A stretch of DNA of 64,000 bases from Bin80 sp965219915 (GTDB lineage Bacteria > Bacteroidota > Rhodothermia > Rhodothermales > Bin80), in contig OZ244794.1 in NCBI GenBank assembly GCA_965219915.1, positions 2,914,001 to 2,978,000 on the forward strand, given 5' to 3'. This document shows, one piece after another, positions 18,470 to 27,900 of this stretch (position 1 is the first letter of the stretch; each line of letters starts with the position of its first letter). The notes under the pieces are model-generated. The model did no database searches and had not been told where the DNA came from. It worked only from the letters and a program-made list of their open reading frames with translations. The position numbers and the translations under genes were made by a program.

Positions 18470-19552
18470 CTATTTTCTTGAAGCTGTGATCGTTGATCTG
18501 TTAAGTAATGAAGCCATGCCCTCGACAAGTGAAATTGCACGACCATAGTCCATGCGCATGGGACCAAGTAATCCGACTGTCCCTACGCTTTCTCCTACAT
18601 TGTATTGAGCCGTCACGATTGAATAGTCACTCTCGTCTTCTATTTCGCTACCGATACTGACGGACACGCGATTGCCCGTACCCCGAAGCTGGTTTGGGGC
18701 CTGCTCGAAAAGCTGTACTACATACCCTTCATCTTCAATGAGTTGAATCAACTGCCGAACTTCGGTTGTCCCCTGAAATTCAGGCTGTGTGAGTAACCCG
18801 GAGGTCCCTGCATGTGTTAGCCGACCTTCAACAGAGTCGCTGAACAGAACCGCCGACTCGTTCAGAATCAGTTGTACTATTCCCGTGGGATCATTGTCCA
18901 GATCTCTCGTTCGCGAGGCATAGTCACGTCGAATTACGTCAAGCCGAAGGCCTGCCAAACGCTCGTTAAGAATAGCGACAATGCGGTCAAGGTCGTTGCG
19001 ACGGATCTCAAGTGTGGTTTCGTAGATAATGGTCTTAACCAGTCGACTACGTACGCTGATTACGATCATTATATTTGACCCCGACAACTGGACAACTTCT
19101 AGTCGTTCCAGCACCCCTGTCGAAATTTTCGGACTGAGCACTACGCCCAAGAGATTGGTCATGCGGCTCAGAAGACGGGAGGTCTCTCGAAAGAGCGCAT
19201 CAGCATCTCCTATAAGCCTGTCCATCCTTTTTTTCAACAGTTTCCGCTCCGCTGCGGACAGTTCGGGAGTATCCATCAACTCGTTCACGAATGCACGATA
19301 CCCGCGCTCGGTTGGCATACGTCCGGCAGATCTATACGGATGCTTGAGATACCCCTGCTCTTCCAGATCACACAGCGTATTTCGAACGGTCGCGGGACTG
19401 AGATCAAGGGATGAGCGCTTGACCAATTTGCGCGATCCCACTGGCCCGGCTGTGTCAATAAAACTGCGGACAACCAAGTGGAGGATGGTACGCTCCCTTT
19501 CTGTCAGTTGAAATGGGAGCTCCTTGTTATATGTATATACAGGCTTTTTCAC
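18470..19552 (-). CDS. hrcA: heat-inducible transcription repressor HrcA
   Basis: About 360 residues. HrcA binds CIRCE operators and represses chaperone genes until heat stress. The winged-helix N-terminus reads LTERERTILHLVVRSFIDTA, then TVRNTLCDLEEQGYLKHPYR and SAGRMPTERGYRAFVNEL; the C-terminus contains VGTVGLLGPMRMDYGRAISL, a family landmark. I propose the GTG at 19550-19552 as start; the frame is open further up to 19669, but those 39 extra residues are unlike HrcA. No GAGTGCTAA/TTAGCACTC CIRCE halves are visible upstream, so autoregulation through a standard CIRCE is not supported here. Confidence 0.93.
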   Translation of the reverse strand: MKKPVYTYNKELPFQLTERERTILHLVVRSFIDTAGPVGSRKLVKRSSLDLSPATVRNTLCDLEEQGYLKHPYRSAGRMPTERGYRAFVNELMDTPELSAAERKLLKKRMDRLIGDADALFRETSRLLSRMTNLLGVVLSPKISTGVLERLEVVQLSGSNIMIVISVRSRLVKTIIYETTLEIRRNDLDRIVAILNERLAGLRLDVIRRDYASRTRDLDNDPTGIVQLILNESAVLFSDSVEGRLTHAGTSGLLTQPEFQGTTEVRQLIQLIEDEGYVVQLFEQAPNQLRGTGNRVSVSIGSEIEDESDYSIVTAQYNVGESVGTVGLLGPMRMDYGRAISLVEGMASLLNRSTITASRK

Positions 19553-19743
19553 GAGATTGATAACTACAAACTCCTTGCCACAAGACAGGACTGCATTAAT
19601 TTGCCAAAAACTGCCATTTTGACCGCACTGAATACATTGGATACCAGCCGTGTCACATGCGGTTTCCATCGCAGCGCAACAGTAGATAATCTATAGCGTA
19701 CCCAAGAATTCGACCTCTCCAGATTTCAGACTGTTATTGGTAC

Positions 19744-21519
19744 ATGCGTTTTTTCTCAACCATGGTTGCAAGCGTCCTCGGCTCACTAATAGCCATTGGA
19801 TTGATTATTTTTATCTGCGCCCTTATCGCTACGGCATTTATCGCCTCGTCCTTCTCTACAGTTCAAGCCCCCGTTGCATCGGAGTCCGTACTGACACTTC
19901 GGTTATCCGGTCCAATAGAAGAATACGGAATATCTGATCCAACCTACGAACTGTTTGATTTACCACAGCCAACGAGTTTGGCCCAAATATCGAGCGCACT
20001 TGACAAAGCAGCTAGTGACGACCGAATTAAAGCGGTCTGGCTAAAGCCACAGGGAGTGATTGCAGGATGGCCAACCCTCGCCGAAATCAGGCAATCCCTT
20101 CTTGAATTCAAGGAAAGCGGCAAGCCGGTTATTGCATCTACATCCGGCGATATGGCTATGCGTGAATCCGACTATTTTCTGGCAACAGCTGCCGACAGTG
20201 TCTATGCCGCTCCTGGGGCCTTTTTCGAATTTAACGGTCTGTCCCTGAGCGTACTTTTTTACAAAGGGCTCCTTGAAAAATTGAACATTGAGCCCACTGT
20301 TCTTCGCGTCGGTACTTTTAAGGGTGCTGTCGAACCCTATACACGTGAAGATCTGTCCAGAGAAAATCGAGAGCAATTGGTGGCAATACTGGAAAACTGG
20401 AGTCAGCTCCTGACCGGCACTACGGCCGAAGCCCGCGGTATGAGTGAAGAGCATGTGCTGAATCTCATTCAGACAGGTACAATACTGACTACCGATGACG
20501 CACTTGAAGCTGACCTCCTAGATGGACTGCTGAGCGAAGAGAACGTAAGGACACGCCTCAAGAAATGGATTGAAATTGATGGAAGTCTGCGAACAACCAG
20601 CCTTTCCACCTATTCTTCATCGAGTTCAAGTGGATCATCCAGTCACAGCGATGCAATTGGCGTTATGGTTGCTTCTGGTACTATCATTAGCGGTAACAGC
20701 AGTGACCGCAATGGTTTTTTGGGAGCAACCACGTTCGAAAAATCCATGAGATCATTCCGGGAGAACGATGACGTGAAAGCTGTCGTGCTGCGTATAGATT
20801 CTCCTGGCGGTAGCGCAACCGCGAGCGAGGCCATGTGGCAAGCGGTAAAGGAAACGTCGACTGAGAAACCGGTCGTTGTCTCTATGGGAGACATGGCAGC
20901 TTCCGGCGGATACTGGCTTGCAACGGCAGGAGATACGATTTTAGCTTCTCCACATACCCTGACTGGCTCTATTGGAGTTTTCGGGATGCACCTCAGTATT
21001 GGACGGATGATGGATACCAAGTTGGGGATTACTTACGATCATGTGTCCACTAGCGATTTTGCCGACATGTTTTCCGGGATGAGACCTCTGCGTGACGCCG
21101 AACGTGCACTGTTCGAACGTTCCCTGGGTCAGATCTACACAAAATTTCTCGAACGTGTCGCACAAAGCCGCGATATGACAGTGGATGCCGTGGATGCCAT
21201 AGGTCAAGGGCGCATTTGGACTGGAGAAGCTGCGCTGAATGAAGGGTTGGTTGACCAGCTGGGCGATTTGGATGACGCAATAGAAATCGCAGCTGGGATG
21301 GCCGGTCTGGAAAAAGATCAATACCGAATTCGACGATTACCTAGACCCAGGACCTTAATGGACCGGTATCTGGACCTATTTATGATAAGTATCCGGTCAT
21401 TCTTCGAATCTCCGATTGAAGCACAACTTCGAACTGAGGCACGTCTACTGGAAGAGGCGGTCAAACTGCATGCAACTCCTATCGCACGCTTCCCGCTCGA
21501 TTTCGTGGAGTATGACTGA
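19744..21519 (+). CDS. sppA: signal peptide peptidase SppA (67-kDa type)
   Basis: A 591-residue membrane-anchored serine protease that degrades cleaved signal peptides. An N-terminal membrane helix (about residues 8-36) is followed by two tandem ClpP/crotonase-fold halves. The catalytic Lys is in VGTFKGAVEPYTRED and the nucleophile Ser is in GDMAASGGYWLATAGD of the second half, with RIDSPGGSATASEAMW before it. A serine-rich linker (about residues 285-300) joins the halves. It is divergent from hrcA, with about 190 bases between starts. Confidence 0.95.
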   Translation: MRFFSTMVASVLGSLIAIGLIIFICALIATAFIASSFSTVQAPVASESVLTLRLSGPIEEYGISDPTYELFDLPQPTSLAQISSALDKAASDDRIKAVWLKPQGVIAGWPTLAEIRQSLLEFKESGKPVIASTSGDMAMRESDYFLATAADSVYAAPGAFFEFNGLSLSVLFYKGLLEKLNIEPTVLRVGTFKGAVEPYTREDLSRENREQLVAILENWSQLLTGTTAEARGMSEEHVLNLIQTGTILTTDDALEADLLDGLLSEENVRTRLKKWIEIDGSLRTTSLSTYSSSSSSGSSSHSDAIGVMVASGTIISGNSSDRNGFLGATTFEKSMRSFRENDDVKAVVLRIDSPGGSATASEAMWQAVKETSTEKPVVVSMGDMAASGGYWLATAGDTILASPHTLTGSIGVFGMHLSIGRMMDTKLGITYDHVSTSDFADMFSGMRPLRDAERALFERSLGQIYTKFLERVAQSRDMTVDAVDAIGQGRIWTGEAALNEGLVDQLGDLDDAIEIAAGMAGLEKDQYRIRRLPRPRTLMDRYLDLFMISIRSFFESPIEAQLRTEARLLEEAVKLHATPIARFPLDFVEYD

Positions 21520-21754
21520 ATGTTGAGGTTAGCATCGATCCTACGAATTCTGCTGAAACCTACCACCAAGCGGGGGGCTATATTCCGACCCAATTGTTTC
21601 TGTTGTGCCGGCTTTCAACGGTCTGATAGACTTTCTGTTTTTGGACATAGAATGAGCAATGAATGCCTTGTGTCATCGCCAGGATTTCCCGCAAGCAATC
21701 GATATATACCCTACTAAATAGAAGTTGAGAGGGCAGACAGTAGAATCTTATCAA

Positions 21755-24625
21755 ATGAAGAATCCCGATTTGAGCCCCAATGCGTTCATCGCTAAATGGC
21801 GTGCATCTGAGTTAAAAGAGCGTTCCGCAGCACAAGAGCACTTCATTGACTTATGCCGGCTGCTTGGTGAACCTACGCCTGCTGAGATTGACTCCAAGGG
21901 AGACCATTACTGCTTCGAGCGAGGAGCGCGCAAGGACTCGGGCGGGGAGGGATGGGCAGACGTTTGGAAGCGACGCTGCTTTGCCTGGGAATACAAGGGC
22001 AAACACGCAAATCTTGACATTGCTTTCGACCAACTTAGGCAATACGCATTGGCTCTGGAGAACCCCCCGCTACTGATCGTCTCGGACATGCACCGGTTTC
22101 GGATCCGGACCAACTGGACGAATTCAGTGAGTGAAACGCACGAGTTCGGGTTGGAAGAGCTTGTTGATAGTGCCGTACGGGACAAGCTCAAGTGGGCGAT
22201 GTCGGACCCTGAACGTCTACGCCCAAGCGAAACCCGACAGACACTCACGGAACGTGCTGCGAAGACCTTTGCGCGACTTGCGCAGTCGCTTCGAGATCAA
22301 GGGCACGAACCCAAGGATGTAGCGCACTTCGTAAATCGCCTTGTCTTCTGCATGTTCGCTGAGGATGTGGGACTGCTCCCGAACAACATGTTCACCCGCA
22401 TGCTTGAAAATGCTCGTCACCGACCCGATGAGTTCGCTGCGCTCGCAGGCGACCTTTTTCGAGCTATGTCTACTGGCGGGCGGGTCGGCTTTGAGGCTGT
22501 GAACTGGTTTAACGGTGGGCTTTTCGAGAACGATTTCGCACTCCCTATGGATCTCGACCAAATCAGGATAGCTCTGAATGCGTCTAAGCTTGATTGGTCA
22601 AACATCGACCCCTCCATTTTGGGTACGCTATTTGAGCGAGGCCTCGATCCAGACAAACGATCTCAACTTGGGGCACACTATACCGATAGGGATAAAATCA
22701 TGCGGATTATCGATCCGGTTATCGTTCAACCGTGGCTGGCCGAGTGGAAGACTGAGAAGGCTCGGATTGCCGACAGTCTCGAACGTGCCCGCGTATCGGA
22801 AGGAAGTGTGGAAACTCGGCACCGCAAACAGGCTAAGAATAAGCTTAATTCGTTTCTCGAACGTCTAAGGAATTTTACCGTTCTTGACCCCGCCTGCGGC
22901 TCAGGCAACTTTCTATACCTCGCGCTCCACACGATGCACGATCTGGAGCACCGAGTACAGCTGGAAGCTGAAGCTCTAGGACTTCCACGTGCCTTTCCTA
23001 TGGTCGGTCCCGCCAACGTGAAAGGGATCGAGTTGAACACGTACGCGGCCGAACTAGCGCGCGTATCCGTGTGGATAGGAGAAATCCAATGGATGCGCCG
23101 AAACGGTTTCACGGGCTACCAAGAGCCCATTCTTGGTGCGTTGGAGACGATTGAATGTCGCGATGCGCTTCTGACCCCGAAAGGAAGAGAAGCAGAATGG
23201 CCCGATGCAGATGTAATCATCGGTAACCCGCCATTTTTGGGCGGCAAATTGCTCATCGCCAATCTTGGGGAAGATTACGTGTCAACGTTATTCAAGGTCT
23301 ATAAGAATCGGGTACCACATGAGGCTGATCTAGTTTGCTATTGGTTCTTGAAGGCTGGAGAACACCTGGATTCGATGGCCTCAAAGCGCGCGGGGCTGGT
23401 TGCAACCAACTCCATTCGTGGCGGAGCGAATCGCCGGGCATTGCAAAAGGCAACCGGAGAAAAGCGGATTTTCAACGCATGGAGTGACGAACCGTGGGTG
23501 GTTGATGGCGCGGCCGTGCGCGTCTCATTGGTATGCTTCTCACGGTTTAACGATGACCTTACAATTGAACGCCGACTTGATGGCAAGGCGGTGGACGATA
23601 TCTACACGGATCTAACAGCACGTCGTGGCGGCACTGGCGTTGATCTGACGAAGGCACAGCCCCTTGTGCAGAATACGGATGTAGCCTTCATGGGAGATAT
23701 CAAGGGCGGTCCATTTGACATTCCAGGAGACCTCGCCAGAAAGTGGCTTCAGGAGCCCGCGAATCCTAACGGACGGCCCAACTCGGATGTGCTCAAGCCG
23801 TGGACGAATGGTAGGGCTATCACTGGACGCCCAGCTGACAGATGGATCATTGACTTCGGCTTCAGTATGACGAAGCGGGAAGCTGCTCTGTACGAAGCTC
23901 CCTTCCAGTATACCAAGATGCATGTTCGACCAATAAGAGAAAAACAACGTGTAGCAGGGCGACGTCCTGAATGGTGGTTGCACCATAGACCAAGACCAAA
24001 CATGTGGAATGCCCTCAACGTGCTTTCGCGCTATATTGCCACACCATGCACGTCAAAGCATCGTGTGTTTGTTTGGCTTAACATTCTAGTCTGTCCCAGC
24101 AATGCTCTGATTGCCATCGCGAGGGACGATGACACCACATTCGGCATTCTACACAGCCGGTTCCATGAGATCTGGTCGCTACGCATGGGGACTTGGCTTG
24201 GCAAAGGCAACGATCCCCGTTACACTCCCACCACGACGTTCGAAACCTTCCCCTTCCCGGACGGCCTCTCGCCCGACATATCAGCCAGTAACTTCCGCAC
24301 GAATCCGCATGCGCAAGCCATTGCATCGGCAGCGCGAAGGCTCGTCGAACTTCGAGACCGCTGGCTCAACCCGCCTGAATGGGTTAATTGGGTAGACGAG
24401 CCAGTATGTGGATATCCAAGGCGCCCTGTGGCACGAGACAAAGAGGCCAAAACCAAGCTCAAGAAAAAAACCCTGACCAATCTCTACAACACACGACCAC
24501 AGTGGCTCATTGACGCGCACACCCAACTTGACAACTTCGTGGCTGCCGCCTACGGCTGGCCCGCCAATATCACGGAAGATGCGGTCCTGCGCGAACTTCT
24601 CACTCTGAATCTAAACCGTCATTGA
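21755..24625 (+). CDS. MmeI-like (type IIL/IIG) restriction-modification enzyme
   Basis: A 956-residue single-chain DNA methyltransferase with an N-terminal nuclease. The PD-(D/E)XK site is D69-x9-E79-Y-K81 (WADVWKRRCFAWEYKGK), the same spacing and almost the same residue numbers reported for MmeI. A helical connector follows, then the gamma-class N6-adenine methyltransferase core with motif I DPACGSGNF (D378) and motif IV IGNPPF (N491), and a C-terminal target-recognition region (about residues 600-830). The enzyme would cut unmodified DNA at a short asymmetric site and methylate one strand of its own sites. No separate endonuclease or specificity subunit is adjacent. The start at 21755 (ATG) is preferred over an in-frame TTG at 21725. 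It faces the STAND gene tail to tail. Confidence 0.88.
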   Translation: MKNPDLSPNAFIAKWRASELKERSAAQEHFIDLCRLLGEPTPAEIDSKGDHYCFERGARKDSGGEGWADVWKRRCFAWEYKGKHANLDIAFDQLRQYALALENPPLLIVSDMHRFRIRTNWTNSVSETHEFGLEELVDSAVRDKLKWAMSDPERLRPSETRQTLTERAAKTFARLAQSLRDQGHEPKDVAHFVNRLVFCMFAEDVGLLPNNMFTRMLENARHRPDEFAALAGDLFRAMSTGGRVGFEAVNWFNGGLFENDFALPMDLDQIRIALNASKLDWSNIDPSILGTLFERGLDPDKRSQLGAHYTDRDKIMRIIDPVIVQPWLAEWKTEKARIADSLERARVSEGSVETRHRKQAKNKLNSFLERLRNFTVLDPACGSGNFLYLALHTMHDLEHRVQLEAEALGLPRAFPMVGPANVKGIELNTYAAELARVSVWIGEIQWMRRNGFTGYQEPILGALETIECRDALLTPKGREAEWPDADVIIGNPPFLGGKLLIANLGEDYVSTLFKVYKNRVPHEADLVCYWFLKAGEHLDSMASKRAGLVATNSIRGGANRRALQKATGEKRIFNAWSDEPWVVDGAAVRVSLVCFSRFNDDLTIERRLDGKAVDDIYTDLTARRGGTGVDLTKAQPLVQNTDVAFMGDIKGGPFDIPGDLARKWLQEPANPNGRPNSDVLKPWTNGRAITGRPADRWIIDFGFSMTKREAALYEAPFQYTKMHVRPIREKQRVAGRRPEWWLHHRPRPNMWNALNVLSRYIATPCTSKHRVFVWLNILVCPSNALIAIARDDDTTFGILHSRFHEIWSLRMGTWLGKGNDPRYTPTTTFETFPFPDGLSPDISASNFRTNPHAQAIASAARRLVELRDRWLNPPEWVNWVDEPVCGYPRRPVARDKEAKTKLKKKTLTNLYNTRPQWLIDAHTQLDNFVAAAYGWPANITEDAVLRELLTLNLNRH

Positions 24626-24667
24626 CTCCGAAACAGAGGAATCAGGCACCAGTAGCCTCGTCTCAAG

Positions 24668-24961
24668 TCACAAGAAGCCACAGATCAGCAGGTAAGCGTG
24701 GCAATGGAAATAGCTCCCCTTTGCCAGCTTCCCAGACACGGTGCCCGTCATCAAAGCGAAAAGTTTAACTGCGGCAACACAACCAACACACTCATAATTT
24801 CGAAAATCGCTGGATGTGAAATAGGAAACGACGGAGAGTGGCCAAATCAATCCCAGTTCAAATGACCTGGTAACCAAGAATCGATCCAATCCAACTTTTT
24901 TTCCAGTTTTGCTGATTTTGACTTGCATATTTGGTGGGGAATTCCCCGATTCCCGCAACAT
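24668..24961 (-). CDS. possible small ORF coupled to the STAND gene
   Basis: A 97-codon open frame whose ATG overlaps the stop codon of the large STAND gene as TGATG, an arrangement that favours translational coupling. It encodes a basic N-terminus (VKISKTGKKVGLDRFL) followed by moderately hydrophobic, Cys-containing sequence. I recognise no family and the composition is not persuasive; it may be chance. The rest of the space to the restriction gene (24626-24667) holds nothing visible. Confidence 0.2.
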   Translation of the reverse strand: MLRESGNSPPNMQVKISKTGKKVGLDRFLVTRSFELGLIWPLSVVSYFTSSDFRNYECVGCVAAVKLFALMTGTVSGKLAKGSYFHCHAYLLICGFL

Positions 24962-27900
24962 CAACCAATCCAGCGCCGCCCCGCCTTTCTCTCCTCGTCT
25001 CGTGTCGTCTCGCGCTTGAAAGATTGCCCAACTTGTCTACTCATCTTCTCCGCCCACTGCCGCACTCTAGGGTTTGAGTGAGTCTTAGTAAGTTGTTGGA
25101 AAATTATCCCTAGGCGGGCATAATGGCCAACACAGGAATCAATCCAATGGTAGGGATGGATGTGGCTCCCCAAGGCCTTGAGTACGTCGTCACGGTCACC
25201 GAACTCGTCCAGAAGCCGAGACATAACAGGATGGAGACTTGCACTATCCGTTTCGTCGTCATCTTTGGAGAAGAATGGAGCACACTGAGCCATAAATGAA
25301 GGAGCACCATCTGGATTGGCATAACACCAAGCGAACAATATGTCTACGTGAACATCTAGGATCGGTGGATTGAAATCACGCTTAAGTGTGTATAGTTGCC
25401 CAAGAAGATACCTCATTTGATTAGCGAACCGAGGGTTCTCCAAAATGGCACCTCCGACAATTGGCCAAACAATCTCTGGGAAATCAGTTAGCATTCTGCT
25501 AAGCACCGACGACGGCCCGGCTTTCGCCGGATAAAACAAGTCATGATGATCTCCGTGAACAAGAGTTCTTGCAAGTTCTAAAGCCGTTTTGCGAGCATCA
25601 GAATCCTTGCTACCCTTTGCCAAGATCCTCGAAAAAATCTTTTCGAAGTGGTATTCTACTATGTCCGGTTGAATTGCTAGTCGTTGTTCCTTCGTTGGGG
25701 GCTTGAAATCCGTCTTACTCCAACAACCGGCATTCTGAACCACCTTTAGGAGTTGAGGTCGGAAACCTGCTAATTTGAAAATACGTGTTCCGGTCCTGTA
25801 CTTCCCGTTCTCATTATCTTCATCATCAAGAATCTGACCCAAGATGGTAACTGTGAATGCAAAGGCAGGGATGCCATAGTTTTTCATCAGCGTATCAAGC
25901 AGTAACGAGATCTTGGTAGGCTCAACTTTTTTGAACACTCCGATATAGGTCCAGTGGTGCAGATCCCATGGCGACAGAGTACCTCGGTTCAGAGCGTCTA
26001 TAGCGCGGTCAATGTCCTTCGGCGTGAGACCGGCTCGTCCGCAAATCATGGGAACAGCCGGTGCAAGCTCGAGCGATTTAAGCGCCCTCGTCTTGAATTC
26101 TTCAACCTCATCGTGGAATTTCTCTGGGAGGCCCGCAATGAATCCCGTGAGCAAATCATAACTCCGGTTGGACGCAGGTACACCTTTTATGGCTTGAACA
26201 ATTGGTTCCAGCCATTTGAGAGGTGACGGTGCGCACTCCGCAAGGGCATTCCCGAGCTCATCAGCTAAAAATTGTCTTCCTCTGCTTATTTCGGGCAGGA
26301 TTTCTTTGAGGGTTAATGAATCCTGCAGTAGCTCGCCCGCCAATTCTTGGGCAGTGGCACGACGGCGCTTGAAGTCCTTCTCCACCGACCATTTCTCATC
26401 CCCTAATTCAGGCATTGGAGATTCCGTGACTTGAAGCCGAACTCGTTCCCGAAGGCCGGTTGGCGCAAGTTCGTTGATCAGAGCCTTAACCCGACTGGAC
26501 GTCTCGTCATCAATTCGCATGAACTTAGAGACAAGGATAACCTTCAATTGTCGAAGCGCCATCGTCCAAGGATGGCCCTCACGAATAACCTTGGGGATCA
26601 CTTTCTCCACCTCCTCAATAAACCCGCTACGAATCAGAGATGGAATTGACCTGCCAAAACATAAACGAGCTTTCTCTCCCACTTCGTCGTCTCGCTTTGC
26701 AAGTTCTCCAATACGCTTCGCACATCTCATGTTATATTCGTACCTTTCCTGCCTCGAAGTTGGAAGCCATGAATCTAATGCTCTTCGGGAACCCTGAATC
26801 TCTGGCCCTACCGTGCGGAAATACTTGTCCATCATCATGCTGCCTTCGTCCAGAGCATCAACGATATATTTTAGTTGATCTATATCGTTCGTTTTACTGC
26901 ACTCATAAATCATCTCATCTAGAAACGAGAGTCGAGTTTCGCCATTTGCTTCGGTACCTCCAAGCACTGGGGAGAAAAGTTTCGCAAAGAGCTGTGAAGC
27001 ATCTGACATCCAAAACGGCTGTTTTGAATCCTCCAATCGCAGTAGAAGCCGAGCACCGACCTTGAAGGTTCCTGAGTGGAAAGCAATCTTACTCAACATT
27101 CGAACAAGAATACTATGCACATTCTCTCCTAGCTTACGCAGATCGTCCAACCGGTTTAGTGAACGATCAATGCATTCCGCGACAATATCTGGCTTAATCT
27201 CGGCAAGGGCCGACAGCACTTCCGCACAACCTGGAGTCTCAATGCCATTGGCTTCGTCGAAGGGTCCATCCTGCCGGCACACATAATCCACCACCCTATT
27301 GGCTATCTCCGTAGTATTCAGTTCTGCGAGGCGCCGGGCCGCGGAGACATTTAGGTCGTGGCCGATGTCTCCAGTTAGCACCAGTTCCCACTTCTTTTGA
27401 TCCCAATCCGTCCACTGCCGTTCCGCGAGTCTGATGGCACAGGGGGGTGGTTCAATCGTCCCAAGCCCCCCTCTACGCTTGACTATGCCTTTTCCCACAA
27501 GTCGTTGGGTTTGTACGTACAGCTCCTCCCGGGTCAGTTGGCGACCAAGTTTTGCGATTTTATAGAGATGATCTTCAGATGAGGGTTCGTTTTTTTCAGC
27601 AGGGTACCCTTTTTCTGCAGACTCTATTCGTACTGTTCCAAACGCCGCGAGCAGTTGGGCTGACTTGAGCAATAACTCTTTTTCTACCGAACTACGACCG
27701 CAGACGAATCTGTTTATTAGATCGCCATCAACCGGATCAATAAGGTGCTGCCCCATGTCATATTCTCTAGCGATTCGGATCGCAACTTTAGGGAATCCCT
27801 CCGACAATCGTGCAAGGCGATCCTGATCTAAGCTATTCAAAGCTACCGGGAGATTCTTGACGATGGATTCCATCACGGCCGTCTGGGCCTCATTGATCTT

